Positions 26,892 to 35,628 of a DNA stretch of 64,000 nt are shown piece by piece. Source of the stretch: Methylobacterium mesophilicum (GTDB taxonomy: Bacteria; Pseudomonadota; Alphaproteobacteria; Rhizobiales; Beijerinckiaceae). The notes beneath the pieces are model-generated. The model was not told the origin of the DNA. It saw only the letters and a program-made list of their open reading frames with translations, and did no database searches. The first letter of the stretch is position 1. Every line of letters starts with the position of its first letter. The translations under genes were made by a program, and so were the position numbers. Location of the stretch: the NCBI RefSeq assembly GCF_022179445.1, contig NZ_BPQU01000012.1, forward strand, positions 62,001 to 126,000. The letters run 5' to 3'.

Positions 26892-27251
26892 ATGAAGCAG
26901 ATCGAGGCTGTTATCGTGTGGACACCGGTCCGCTGGGCGGGGCTAAGGCCGGAGACGGCCGGGCAGATCGCCGTGGTGCCGACGCGCGACGAGGCCGGCG
27001 TGTCGAGCCATTACGTGATGCGCTGCGGCGCCGCGGCGTCCGAATTGGCCATCCTGTCGGAGGAGGCGCGGATCGCACGCCTGTTCATCGACTTCAACAC
27101 GATCGTGGTGCGGGACGAGATCGATCCGCAGGTTGCCCATCGGGCTTTCCTGGCGATCGAGGAGTATCGATGCCGGGTCGCGCCCGATACCGAGGGCTCC
27201 GCATTCGAGGGCCGGCCGGACGAGGTGTTGAGCATCCGGGTCGGGGGCTAG
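26892..27251 (+). CDS. Small paralogous protein B, function unknown
   Basis: A 119-residue paralogue of the protein at 25880-26218; most positions from MKQIEAVIVWTP to APDTEG align without gaps. The ATG at 26892 is used because it aligns with paralogue A and has GGAG at 26882-26885; an upstream in-frame start at 26853 would add 13 residues. Compared with A it has a slightly longer C terminus (PDEVLSIRVGG). The conserved core suggests selection on both copies. Function unknown. Confidence 0.75.
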   Translation: MKQIEAVIVWTPVRWAGLRPETAGQIAVVPTRDEAGVSSHYVMRCGAAASELAILSEEARIARLFIDFNTIVVRDEIDPQVAHRAFLAIEEYRCRVAPDTEGSAFEGRPDEVLSIRVGG

Positions 27252-27512
27252 AGTGCGCGCTGCCGAAGCGGATACCGGTTCGGCGGCAGGGGTGTCGAAT
27301 CGGGGACTTGGAGCCGTCGTCGATCGGGCTCGTGTCCGAAGTCGTGACCCACGACACGCTCACGAAGCGTGCGACGGTGCCGGACGGGTCGGACCTGTTT
27401 CCCGATGTAGGCTAAACCGGCCAGCGCTCGCGCAAGCGTGAGAATAACGAATACACATCCGCGCAGCGTGCCCTATGTCCGGGTCGTGTCCCGACACCGC
27501 CGGAGGCCGGCC

Positions 27513-28418
27513 ATGCCCGTATCCCGTCGCGCCGTCATCGCGGCTGCCACCCTGGCGCCGCTCGCCGGCCGCCTGTCCTGGGCCGCGGAGCCGCTGATCC
27601 GAAGGCCGATCCCATCGACGGGCGAGATGCTGCCGGCGATGGGGATCGGCACCTCCCGGCGCTACGAGGTCGAGCCCACTGTCGAGGCGGTCGCGCCCCT
27701 CAAGGCGGCGGTGCAGGCCTTCGTGTCGCTCGGCGGAACCGTGATCGACACGGCGCCGAGCTACGGCACCGCCGAGGACGTGCTGGGCCTGATCCTGGCC
27801 GAGCCCGGCCTGCGCCAAAAACTGTTCCTGGCCAGCAAGGTCGACGCGCAGGGGCATGACGCGACGCGGGCGGAGTTCGAGCGGTCGCTGAAGCGGATGA
27901 AGGTCGAGAGCCTGGATCTCGTGGCGGTCCACAACCTGATCGACGTGGACGCGAATCTCGCTGTGCTGCGCGCGCTGAAGGACGCCAAGCGGATCCGCTA
28001 TGTCGGCGTCACGGTCTGGCGGGACGGCCAGCTCGACGCCCTCGAGGCGGTGATGAAGCGGGAAAAGCTCGACTTCATCCAGGTGAACTACGCCATCGAC
28101 AACCGGGCCGCGGCCGAGCGCGTGCTGCCGCTCGCCGCCGAGACGGGCGTGGCCGTGATGACCAACGTGCCCTTCGGCCGCGACCGCCTGTTCAAGGCGG
28201 TGCAAGGCAAGGAGCTGCCCGCGGTGGCCAAGGATCTCGGCTGCACCAGCTGGCCGCAGGTGTTCCTGAAATACGTGCTCGGCAACCCCGCCGTGACATG
28301 CCCGATCCCCGGCATGGCCAAGGTGGCCTATGTCGAGGACAACCTTGCCGCCGCCCGGGGACCGCTCCCCGACGCGGCCCAGCGCAAGCAGATGGAGACC
28401 TTCATCGATGCGGTCTGA
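27513..28418 (+). CDS. Exported aldo/keto reductase family protein
   Basis: A 301-residue protein. The ATG at 27513 has GGAGG seven bases upstream and gives a signal peptide with a twin-arginine-like start (VSRRAVIAAATLAPLAG...WAAE). The mature part is an AKR barrel: GTVIDTAPSYGTAEDVLG, LFLASKVD (catalytic Lys region), LDLVAVHNLID and YVGVTVWRDGQLDAL. The VHN histidine and Asp-Tyr-Lys-His set of AKRs appear present. Export of a nicotinamide-dependent enzyme would fit Tat transport with bound cofactor. The next gene overlaps by 11 bp. Confidence 0.85.
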   Translation: MPVSRRAVIAAATLAPLAGRLSWAAEPLIRRPIPSTGEMLPAMGIGTSRRYEVEPTVEAVAPLKAAVQAFVSLGGTVIDTAPSYGTAEDVLGLILAEPGLRQKLFLASKVDAQGHDATRAEFERSLKRMKVESLDLVAVHNLIDVDANLAVLRALKDAKRIRYVGVTVWRDGQLDALEAVMKREKLDFIQVNYAIDNRAAAERVLPLAAETGVAVMTNVPFGRDRLFKAVQGKELPAVAKDLGCTSWPQVFLKYVLGNPAVTCPIPGMAKVAYVEDNLAAARGPLPDAAQRKQMETFIDAV

Positions 28419-29151
28419 TCGCACCACGCGGCGCGCTGCGCTCGCCCTCGCCGCCGTCCTCATGACGGCCACAGCGATGCCGGCCCTGGCGCAGGAGAGT
28501 GCCAAGAAGATACGGATCGGGGTGATCGGGGCCGGCAACATCGGCGGCACGATCGGAGGCCTCTGGGTCAAGGACGGCCACGAGGTGATGTTCGCCTCGC
28601 GCCATCCCGAGACCCTGGCGCCGATGATCGCCGAACTCGGGCCCAAGGCCAAGGCCGGGACGCCGGAAGAGGCGATCAAGTTCGGCGAGGCGGTGTTCGT
28701 GGCCGTGCCGTACAAGGCCTATCCCGACCTCGCGAAGGACCTTGCGACGTCACTCTCCGGCAAGGTCGTGCTCGATGCCGGCAACGCCACGCAGAAGCGC
28801 GACGGCGCGCTCTACGACGAGGTTCAGGCGAACGGCATCGGGGCGACCTCGGCCAAGTACCTGCCAGGGGCCAAGGTAGTCCGGGCCTTCAACGCGGCCA
28901 ACTACAAGGTGTTCGCCAAGGCGGGCGCGAATGGCGGCCAGGACCGCCCGGGCGGCCGGATGGCGATCCCGATCGCCGGCGACGATCCCGCGGCGCTGAA
29001 GGTGGCCGAGGGCCTGGTGCGCGATGCCGGCTTCGATCCGGTCGTGGTCGGTCCGCTCAAGGACGCCGACAAGTTCGCCATGGGGTCGCCCGGCTTCGGT
29101 CACGAGGCCACCGCCCCAGAGTTGCGCGAGAAGCTCGGGCTGGGGAAGTGA
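28408..29151 (+). CDS. Exported NADP-binding Rossmann protein (NADPH-dependent F420 reductase-like)
   Basis: A 247-residue protein. Residues 1-29 form a signal peptide (TTRRAALALAAVLMTATAMPALAQ). The mature domain begins with the dinucleotide motif IRIGVIGAGNIGGTIGGLW, then FASRHPE, AVFVAVPYKAYPDL and VLDAGNATQKRDG, and resembles F420H2:NADP oxidoreductase-like and STEAP-type N-terminal domains. The start overlaps the end of the aldo/keto reductase gene, so translation is coupled. Two consecutive nicotinamide-binding proteins with export signals are unusual; the substrate is unknown. Confidence 0.83.
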   Translation: MRSDRTTRRAALALAAVLMTATAMPALAQESAKKIRIGVIGAGNIGGTIGGLWVKDGHEVMFASRHPETLAPMIAELGPKAKAGTPEEAIKFGEAVFVAVPYKAYPDLAKDLATSLSGKVVLDAGNATQKRDGALYDEVQANGIGATSAKYLPGAKVVRAFNAANYKVFAKAGANGGQDRPGGRMAIPIAGDDPAALKVAEGLVRDAGFDPVVVGPLKDADKFAMGSPGFGHEATAPELREKLGLGK

Positions 29152-29158
29152 CGGGCGC

Positions 29159-30505
29159 GTGCCTGAAACATCCGCGCCCCGCGGCCCGCTCGCGCGCCTG
29201 ATCGACATCCGGCCCGGCGAGGGCCAGGCGCTCGCCTGGTCCTGGGCCTACATCTTCTCGATCCTGGCCGCCTACTACGTGCTGCGGCCGATTCGCGACC
29301 AGATGGGCGTGGCGGGGGGCATCGAGAACCTGCCGTGGCTGTTCACGGCGACGCTGGTCGGCATGCTCGCCCTGAACCTGCCCTTCGCCTACCTGGTGAA
29401 GCGCATGCCGCGGGCGCGGTTCGTGCCGATCACCTATCGGTTCTTCGCCGCCAACATCCTAGCCTTCGCGCTGGCCCTGTACCTCGCCCCGCCCGATTGG
29501 GGGATCTGGATCGGGCGGGTGTTCTTCGTCTGGCTGTCGATCTTCAACCTGTTCGTGGTCTCGATCTTCTGGGCCACCATCGTCGACGTGTTCTCGAACG
29601 ACCAGAGCAAGCGCCTGTTCGGCTTCATCGCGGCCGGGGCGACCGTGGGGGCCATCACGGGCTCGGCCACCACCGCGATCCTCGCCAAGAACGTGCCGAC
29701 CTGGGGCCTGATGCTCTGCGCGGTGGCGCTGCTCGAAGTCGCGGTGTTCTGCATGCGCGGGCTGGCGTCCCTGTCGGCGCGGCTCCACGCGGTTCCGGGC
29801 AGCGAGACCGCCAACGACGGCCAGGACCGCACCATCGGCGGCAGCGTGCTGGCGGGTGTGACCCGCACCCTGGCGTCGCCCTACCTGCTCAACATCTCGC
29901 TGTTCCTGCTGCTGTTCTCGGTGACCTCGACCTTCCTATATTTCGAGCAGGCCGGCATCGCCAAGCGGAGCTTCCCGGACCGGGGCGCGCAGACCGCGTT
30001 CTTCGCCAGCGTCGACCTCGCGGTGAACGTGCTGACGCTTGGCGTGCAGCTGTTCCTGACCGGGCGGATCGTCAAGCGGCTCGGCGTCGGGATCACCCTG
30101 GCGCTGCTGCCGGCCTTCAGCGTGCTGGGCTTCGCCGCGCTCGCGGTCTCGCCCACCATCGGGGTGATCGTCGCGTTCCAGGTCCTGCGCCGGGCCGGCA
30201 ATTTCGCGATCGCCCGCCCGATCCGGGAGGTCTTGTTCACGGTTGTCCCCCGGGAGGACCGCTACAAGGCCAAGAGCTTCATCGACACCGTGGTCTACCG
30301 CCTGGGCGATCAGGTCGGGGCGTGGTCGTTCACCGGAATCCAGGGGCTCGGCCTCGGCAGCACCGGGATCGCCGGGGCGGCGGTGCCGCTGTCGGTGGCC
30401 TGGCTGCTCAACAGCCTGTGGCTGGGCCGGGCCCAGGATCGCCGTCGGGCCGCGATGGACGAGCCCGCACCAGACCCCGCTGCCTTGCCCCGCGCCGCGC
30501 CGTAA
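29159..30505 (+). CDS. NTP/NDP exchange transporter-like (TlcC/MFS) membrane protein
   Basis: A 448-residue membrane protein with about 12 hydrophobic segments. The GTG at 29159 follows the previous stop by seven bases. The first segment carries YYVLRPIRDQMGVAGG, a block typical of bacterial relatives of ADP/ATP translocases, and later FWATIVDVFSNDQSKRLFGF and the cytoplasmic REVLFTVVPREDRYKAKSFI. The family is annotated as NTP/NDP exchangers, though many free-living homologues have no tested substrate. Tight linkage to two exported nicotinamide-type oxidoreductases invites a shared role. Confidence 0.75.
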   Translation: MPETSAPRGPLARLIDIRPGEGQALAWSWAYIFSILAAYYVLRPIRDQMGVAGGIENLPWLFTATLVGMLALNLPFAYLVKRMPRARFVPITYRFFAANILAFALALYLAPPDWGIWIGRVFFVWLSIFNLFVVSIFWATIVDVFSNDQSKRLFGFIAAGATVGAITGSATTAILAKNVPTWGLMLCAVALLEVAVFCMRGLASLSARLHAVPGSETANDGQDRTIGGSVLAGVTRTLASPYLLNISLFLLLFSVTSTFLYFEQAGIAKRSFPDRGAQTAFFASVDLAVNVLTLGVQLFLTGRIVKRLGVGITLALLPAFSVLGFAALAVSPTIGVIVAFQVLRRAGNFAIARPIREVLFTVVPREDRYKAKSFIDTVVYRLGDQVGAWSFTGIQGLGLGSTGIAGAAVPLSVAWLLNSLWLGRAQDRRRAAMDEPAPDPAALPRAAP

Positions 30506-30603
30506 TCCGCCGCCGCTGGTGCCGGCGGGGCCGCCGCGTTAAGCGGCGGTTTACCATGCGGCGCGAGATCTCGTGCTCAGCTCCGCCGGAGGGACGAGAC
30601 GGC

Positions 30604-30984
30604 ATGACGTGTCCGGCACAGCCTGGACCGGGCTCACGAGTCCGCGCCGCGGCTCTGCTCGTCCTGGTGGCCGTCGCCCCGGTGCCGGTCCGCGCGGAGG
30701 AGCCGCTGTTCATCCGCATCCGGCCGACGCAGGATGGCGACCGGACCGCCCGCGAGGCCCTTTGGGCGCGTAGGCAGGCCCATGCCCGCGCGGTGATCGA
30801 ATCCGTCTGCACCGGCTGCCTCGGCGCCTGGAAACCGGAGCCGCCGGTGCCCCCGGCTGCGACCCCCGGTCCCGCGCAGGCCAGGATTGCGGACCTTACT
30901 GCGCCGGCAGGGCTTGAAACCGACACCGGCTCCGGGGCATCCGAGCCAGCTTCCGATCCATCGCTTCCCGAGAGGCAACCATGA
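30604..30984 (+). CDS. Small exported protein, function unknown
   Basis: A 126-residue protein with a signal peptide (RVRAAALLVLVAVAPVPVRAEE). The mature part has a basic helical stretch and one CTGC pair (VIESVCTGCLGAW), followed by a proline/alanine/threonine-rich tail. The CxxC might bind metal or form a disulfide, but no family is recognised. Its last four bases overlap the start of the next gene, so the two are probably co-translated. Confidence 0.6.
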   Translation: MTCPAQPGPGSRVRAAALLVLVAVAPVPVRAEEPLFIRIRPTQDGDRTAREALWARRQAHARAVIESVCTGCLGAWKPEPPVPPAATPGPAQARIADLTAPAGLETDTGSGASEPASDPSLPERQP

Positions 30985-31400
30985 CGCAATCGCATCCGAC
31001 CAGCGGCGCCGAGCCCGAAGTCGATTGCCCCGTGAGCCTCGAGGTTCTGGGCGAGGTCTACCGGGCCGACGAGTTCGACCTGCCGATGATCCTGGAGCAG
31101 ATCCCGCCGCTGAAGCGCGCCCAGCTCGCCGCCTACCTCTACGGCAAGAGCCACATGCACAAGCTCGGCCTGAAGGTCGCCCGCTCCTGCGACCGCGACG
31201 ACCTGATTCGGGTCGCCGGCGAGATTGGCTCGGTGATCCATGGGCAGGCGCACCTGAAGCCGGCCAAGCCGGCCGCCGTTGCCGCCCCCGAGTTGCGCGC
31301 CAAGACCCTGCCGGGCCAGAAGAAGGTCAGCCTGGCGGGCGCCCCGGCCAAGCCCGCGATCAGCCTGGGCGGCTCGGCCAAGGTCCGCAACTTCGACTGA
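30981..31400 (+). CDS. Hypothetical protein
   Basis: A 139-residue protein translationally coupled to the preceding gene (ATGA-type overlap at 30981-30984). The first 85 residues look globular and mostly helical (EVLGEVYRADEFDLPMIL, LKRAQLAAYLYGKSHMHKLG); the last 50 are an Ala/Pro/Lys-rich, probably disordered tail. No domain recognised and no signal peptide. Confidence 0.65.
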   Translation: MTQSHPTSGAEPEVDCPVSLEVLGEVYRADEFDLPMILEQIPPLKRAQLAAYLYGKSHMHKLGLKVARSCDRDDLIRVAGEIGSVIHGQAHLKPAKPAAVAAPELRAKTLPGQKKVSLAGAPAKPAISLGGSAKVRNFD

Positions 31401-31556
31401 GGCGCGCCGCCGGAGGGTACGCCCGCGCGGTGGAACCCTCCCGGCCTCCCGCTCGTGCGTCGCGCGATGCACGCGGCGGCACTGCACGGAACGACACTGC
31501 AAATGCTGCGGGGCCGGATGTATGATAGGGTCGGCGTAGCCCGATCGGAGGTTGGC

Positions 31557-31997
31557 GTGGCGCACTACAAAAGCTTCATGATCGCGCGCCAGGACGCAGC
31601 CTCCACGCGATCCGAGACCGTGTTCGACACCTATAGAGACGTGATCGAGCGCAACGGCGGCCGTCTCGACATGATCGAGATGTGGGGCGTGAAGTCTCTG
31701 GCTTACCGCATCAAGAGAAACCGCAAGGCGCATTTCGCGCTGCTGGACATCGACGCGCAGCCGGCCGCCATGGCCGAGATGGAGCGCCAGATCGAGACCT
31801 CCGAGGACGTGCTGCGCGTCGTGACCCTCCGGGTCGAAGACCCGGCCCCCGAACCTGCTCCGATGGCGGGCTTTCTCGACGATCGGCGGGACAACGACGG
31901 TGCCCTCAGCGCGTTGCAGACCGAATTGAACGCCTATTCCCACACGATATTGGACGAGCTGCGGCAGCTGAACGCCTATATCGAAGCGCGATCGTAG
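31557..31997 (+). CDS. Ribosomal protein S6 paralogue
   Basis: A 146-residue protein. The GTG at 31557 is chosen because GGAGG lies six bases upstream and the S6 fold begins immediately. The core matches bacterial S6: IARQD, ERNGGRLDMIEMWGVKSLAYRI, KRNRKAHFALLDIDA, AAMAEMERQIETSEDVLRVV and TLRVED. It lacks the usual rpsR and rplI neighbours, so it is unlikely to be the main rpsF. Residues after about 100 form a different, acidic then helical tail. A coiled-coil gene and guaA follow in the same run. It could be a regulatory or specialised-ribosome S6, or a moonlighting RNA/rRNA-binding protein. Confidence 0.8.
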   Translation: MAHYKSFMIARQDAASTRSETVFDTYRDVIERNGGRLDMIEMWGVKSLAYRIKRNRKAHFALLDIDAQPAAMAEMERQIETSEDVLRVVTLRVEDPAPEPAPMAGFLDDRRDNDGALSALQTELNAYSHTILDELRQLNAYIEARS

Positions 31998-32008
31998 GGG
32001 AACGCCCG

Positions 32009-32326
32009 ATGAGCGGAGGCGTCTTCGGCGCATTGAAGGATGCCATCCTGATCCTCGATGAAGTCAAGCGCCTCTCGGACAACATTCGCAAACTGGTCGA
32101 TCGAGTCGAACGCCTGGAACAACGGGTCGGCGACCTGGAAACACACGATGCGGTCGACGCCGTGAAGGGCGATGCCCTGGTGGCGCGCCTCGAAGCCGCG
32201 ACCCGGATCGCCGCGGCAGAATCCCATGCCAGTCTGATCGAGCGGATCGTCAGGATCGAGGGCGTCGTCCTCGGCACCCCCGGCGATCGTTCGATTTCGC
32301 GCCTACCCAGCAAAGATGACCGATGA
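32009..32326 (+). CDS. Coiled-coil protein between S6 paralogue and guaA
   Basis: A 105-residue protein with AGGGGA seven bases before the ATG. Residues 15-60 show a clear heptad pattern ([20 protein letters not shown]) and a second helical stretch follows. There are no cysteines, membrane segments or known domains. It starts 11 bp after the S6 paralogue and overlaps guaA as ATGA, so all three are likely co-translated. It might oligomerise or bridge partners. Function unknown. Confidence 0.7.
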   Translation: MSGGVFGALKDAILILDEVKRLSDNIRKLVDRVERLEQRVGDLETHDAVDAVKGDALVARLEAATRIAAAESHASLIERIVRIEGVVLGTPGDRSISRLPSKDDR

Positions 32327-33882
32327 CAGCTCCCACGCATGACAAGATCCTGATCGTCGATTTCGGCTCTCAGGTGACCCAGCTCATCGCCCGGCGGGTG
32401 CGGGAGGAGGGGGTCTATTGCGAGATCGTCCCCTTCACGAAGGCCGAGGCCGCGTTCCGCGAGCAGAAGCCGAAGGGCGTGATCCTCTCGGGCGGCCCCG
32501 AATCGGTGACCGTCGAGGCGAGCCCCCGGGCGCCGCAACTCGTGTTCGAATCGGGCGTGCCGGTCTTCGGCATCTGCTACGGCCAGCAGACCATGGCGGC
32601 CCAGCTCGGCGGCGCGGTCGAAGGGGGGCACCATGCCGAGTTCGGCCGGGCCGAGGTCGAGATCCTGGCCGATTGCCCGCTGTTCAACGGCGTCTGGCAC
32701 AAGGGCGAGCGCTACCCGGTCTGGATGAGCCACGGCGACCGGGTCACCAAGCTGCCGGACGGCTTCACCACCGTGGCGATCTCGAAGAACGCGCCCTTCG
32801 CGGCCGTGGCGGACGCGGCGCGCAACTACTACGCGGTGCAGTTCCACCCCGAGGTGGCCCACACCCCGCACGGCGCCCTGCTGATCCGCAACTTCGTGCG
32901 CGATATCGCCGGCTGCTCCGGCGACTGGACCATGGGCGCCTACCGCGAGGAGGCGATCGCCAAGATCCGCGAGCAGGTCGGCTCGGAGAAGGTGATCTGC
33001 GGCCTGTCCGGCGGGGTCGATTCGGCCGTCGCCGCGGTGCTGATCCACGAGGCGATCGGCGACCAGCTGACCTGCGTGTTCGTGGATCACGGACTGCTGC
33101 GCCTGGGCGAGGCCGAGCAGGTCGTGGCCCTGTTCCGGGACCACTACAACATTCCGCTGGTCCACGTTGAGGCGAGCGGCATGTTCCTGTCGGCGCTCGA
33201 GGGCGTCAGCGACCCGGAAGTGAAAAGAAAGACCATCGGCCGCCTGTTCATCGACGTGTTCGAGGCGGAGTCGAAAAAAATCGGTGGGGCGGCGTTCCTG
33301 GCGCAGGGCACGCTCTACCCGGATGTGATCGAGAGCGTGTCGTTCACCGGCGGCCCGTCGGTGACGATCAAGAGCCACCACAATGTCGGCGGCCTGCCCG
33401 AACGCATGAACATGAAGCTCGTGGAGCCGCTGCGCGAGCTGTTCAAGGACGAGGTCCGGGTGCTCGGCAAGGAACTCGGCCTGCCGGACGCCTTCGTCGG
33501 CCGCCATCCGTTCCCGGGGCCGGGCCTGGCCATCCGCTGCCCCGGCACCATCACGACGGAGAAGCTCGAGGCCCTGCGCAAGGCCGACGCGATCTATCTC
33601 GACGAGATCCGCCAGGCCGGCCTCTACGACACGATCTGGCAGGCCTTCGCGGTGATCCTGCCGGTGAAGACGGTGGGCGTGATGGGCGACGGCCGCACCT
33701 ACGACCACGTCTGCGCGCTACGCGCCGTGACCTCGGTGGACGGCATGACCGCCGACTTCTACCCGTTCGACATGGCCTTCCTGGGCCGGGTCGCGACCCG
33801 GATCATCAACGAGGTGAAGGGCATCAACCGGGTGACCTACGACATCACCTCGAAGCCGCCCGGCACGATCGAGTGGGAGTGA
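32323..33882 (+). CDS. guaA: GMP synthase (glutamine-hydrolysing)
   Basis: A 519-residue enzyme that aminates XMP to GMP with glutamine and ATP, the last step of guanine nucleotide synthesis. The N-terminal class I amidotransferase has the nucleophile in FGICYGQQ (Cys about 85) and the VQFHPEV His. The PP-loop ATP pyrophosphatase motif SGGVDSAV begins at about residue 229. The C-terminal dimerisation domain ends in the family-typical [11 protein letters not shown]. It is normally monocistronic; here it overlaps the coiled-coil gene. Confidence 0.97.
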   Translation: MTAPTHDKILIVDFGSQVTQLIARRVREEGVYCEIVPFTKAEAAFREQKPKGVILSGGPESVTVEASPRAPQLVFESGVPVFGICYGQQTMAAQLGGAVEGGHHAEFGRAEVEILADCPLFNGVWHKGERYPVWMSHGDRVTKLPDGFTTVAISKNAPFAAVADAARNYYAVQFHPEVAHTPHGALLIRNFVRDIAGCSGDWTMGAYREEAIAKIREQVGSEKVICGLSGGVDSAVAAVLIHEAIGDQLTCVFVDHGLLRLGEAEQVVALFRDHYNIPLVHVEASGMFLSALEGVSDPEVKRKTIGRLFIDVFEAESKKIGGAAFLAQGTLYPDVIESVSFTGGPSVTIKSHHNVGGLPERMNMKLVEPLRELFKDEVRVLGKELGLPDAFVGRHPFPGPGLAIRCPGTITTEKLEALRKADAIYLDEIRQAGLYDTIWQAFAVILPVKTVGVMGDGRTYDHVCALRAVTSVDGMTADFYPFDMAFLGRVATRIINEVKGINRVTYDITSKPPGTIEWE

Positions 33883-33947
33883 TTTCGGCCTATCCGAGGA
33901 AATCCAGAACGACGCTGGAATGCGATGCGGCTCGCTCCGGCAGCTCA

Positions 33948-33977
33948 TTGACAGATACACCGAGCTGATCATATCTG
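33948..33977 (+). promoter_or_regulatory. Candidate hipBA promoter
   Basis: TTGACA at 33948-33953 is a consensus -35 box. The matching -10 would fall 17-18 bases on, within CATATCTG around 33970-33977, inside the left arm of the inverted repeat. Repressor binding there would block RNA polymerase. Confidence 0.45.
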
Positions 33978-34008
33978 ACAAATTGTCGATCGTCCTTTGT
34001 CAGATATG
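33970..34008. promoter_or_regulatory. HipB operator: perfect 13-bp inverted repeat
   Basis: CATATCTGACAAA (33970-33982) and its exact reverse complement TTTGTCAGATATG (33996-34008) are separated by 13 bases. It lies 11 bases before the antitoxin ATG, as expected for an autoregulating HipB dimer. Repression of the operon by HipB is inferred from known HipBA systems. Confidence 0.7.
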
Positions 34009-34018
34009 ACTGATTGCG

Positions 34019-34396
34019 ATGGGGTCTCCGAAAGCGAAGTTGGCCCTTGCGCGGCTCGGTCAGGACATCCGCCTGGCACGCCTCCGGCGCAATGTCGCCG
34101 TAGCGGATCTGGCAGTGCGCGCTGGAACCTCGCCCAGCTCGATCACGCGGCTTGAAAAGGGCGAGCAAGGTGTCGCCATCGGTACGCTGGCCGATGTCCT
34201 GGTCGTTCTGGGGCTGGTGGAGCGACTGGCCGATCTGATCGATGTTCGCAAGGACGATCTAGGGCTCGCGCTATCCAATCAACATTTGCCGCGCCGGGGG
34301 AAGTCGTTCGCGACGAAAGTCCGAAAGCAGAAGGCTCAAGCGCAGGACGATCAACCCCAGCAGGATGTCATGGATCCTGATGGGGCTTCATTCTGA
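34019..34396 (+). CDS. HipB-type antitoxin, XRE-family DNA-binding protein
   Basis: A 125-residue protein with a Cro/CI helix-turn-helix in residues 12-70: RLGQDIRLARLRRNVAVADLA (shown in parts RLGQDIRLARLRRN and VAVADLAVRAG), TSPSSITRLEKGEQGVAIGT and LADVLVVLGL. The C-terminal 40 residues are basic then acidic. It overlaps hipA by one base (TGATG). In type II HipBA systems HipB neutralises HipA and represses the operon; a matching operator lies directly upstream. No strong ribosome site precedes the ATG. Confidence 0.85.
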   Translation: MGSPKAKLALARLGQDIRLARLRRNVAVADLAVRAGTSPSSITRLEKGEQGVAIGTLADVLVVLGLVERLADLIDVRKDDLGLALSNQHLPRRGKSFATKVRKQKAQAQDDQPQQDVMDPDGASF

Positions 34397-35628
34397 TGAC
34401 GGATTCTGTCGCTCATGTCGCATTGGGCGAAGGCCGGGTATCGGTCGGCCGGTTGCGTTTTACACATGTCGGGCCGAGGCAATTCTCGACATTCTCCTAC
34501 AGTGCCGCATGGATGGAAAACCCGCGGGCCTTCGCCATACAACCGGATTATTCCCTCGAGGCCGGCCAATTCCACACATCGGGTCAACCCGGAACCATGC
34601 GTGATGCGCTGGCGGGCGTCTTCGCCGATGCAGCCCCCGACAGCTGGGGGCGCAGGCTGCTCGAACGCGCTTATGGCAATGGGCTCAGCGAATTCGCTTA
34701 TCTGACGCTATCCGACGATGCCTGTCGGCAAGGCGCGTTGCGCTTTCTGGACGACAACGGCGCGATCATTCGCGGCAAGGCCGTCGATGCCGTTCCGCGT
34801 CTGGTCGATCTGGAGTCGATCACGGCCATTGCCCGCGCCTATGAACAAGGAAAGGACATCTCGGCCAAGGACATACAGGCGCTGGCGGGGGCGGGGGGCT
34901 CCGGCGGTGCGCGACCCAAGGCTAATGTCAGGGACGGTGATGCGTTGTGGCTGGCGAAGTTCACCTCGGTCCACGACCAGCAGCCGATCGAGCGCGTCGA
35001 GGTTGCGACGCTTCGCCTGGCTGCAACGTGCGGCATCCGCACGCCCGCAGCCCGGCTGGAACTGGCCGACACGCCTTTTCCGGTAGCGCTGATCCAGCGG
35101 TTCGATCGACGCGGAAGCGCCCGCATCCCCTATATTTCGGCGCGCACCGCTTTGGGCAAGACCGGGACGGAACTCGGTTCCTATACGGAGATCGTCGATT
35201 TCATGCGGGGCTACGCCGCCGATCCGCGGGCCGATTTTCGTGAACTTTTCCTGCGCCTGATCTTCACGATCCTCGTGTCCAACAAGGACGATCATCTCAA
35301 GAATCATGGGTTTCTCTATGTGGGGGGCGGGCGCTGGCGATTATCGCCGGTTTTCGACGTGAACCCGGCGCCGGATCGCAACCCGCACCTCGAAACGGCG
35401 ATCCTGGAGGGCGGTGCGTATGACCGGTCGATCGCCTTGGCGCTGGAAGCCTGCGAATTTTTCGAGCTTCCCGAACGAGAGGCGAGGCAGATGATCCGTG
35501 AGACGGCGCGGCGCATTTCAGACGGGTGGCGCGAGGCGTTGCGTCAGGTCGGGGTTTTAGGCGCGTTGGCGCGGGACTATGAGGCCGCGTTCATTCACGA
35601 TCAGACCGAACTGGCGTTACGTATTTAA
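34396..35628 (+). CDS. HipA-type serine/threonine kinase toxin
   Basis: A 410-residue protein with all HipA landmarks: N-terminal domain with AGVFADAAPDSWGRRLLERA, the GAGGSGGARPKAN ATP loop (about residue 170-180), the catalytic NKDDHLKNHGF (from residue 296) and the metal-binding SPVFDVNP. HipA kinases phosphorylate aminoacyl-tRNA synthetases and cause dormancy. Catalytic residues appear intact. With the linked HipB and operator this is a complete module. Composition is slightly less GC-rich than the neighbours, consistent with acquisition. Confidence 0.88.
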   Translation: MTDSVAHVALGEGRVSVGRLRFTHVGPRQFSTFSYSAAWMENPRAFAIQPDYSLEAGQFHTSGQPGTMRDALAGVFADAAPDSWGRRLLERAYGNGLSEFAYLTLSDDACRQGALRFLDDNGAIIRGKAVDAVPRLVDLESITAIARAYEQGKDISAKDIQALAGAGGSGGARPKANVRDGDALWLAKFTSVHDQQPIERVEVATLRLAATCGIRTPAARLELADTPFPVALIQRFDRRGSARIPYISARTALGKTGTELGSYTEIVDFMRGYAADPRADFRELFLRLIFTILVSNKDDHLKNHGFLYVGGGRWRLSPVFDVNPAPDRNPHLETAILEGGAYDRSIALALEACEFFELPEREARQMIRETARRISDGWREALRQVGVLGALARDYEAAFIHDQTELALRI

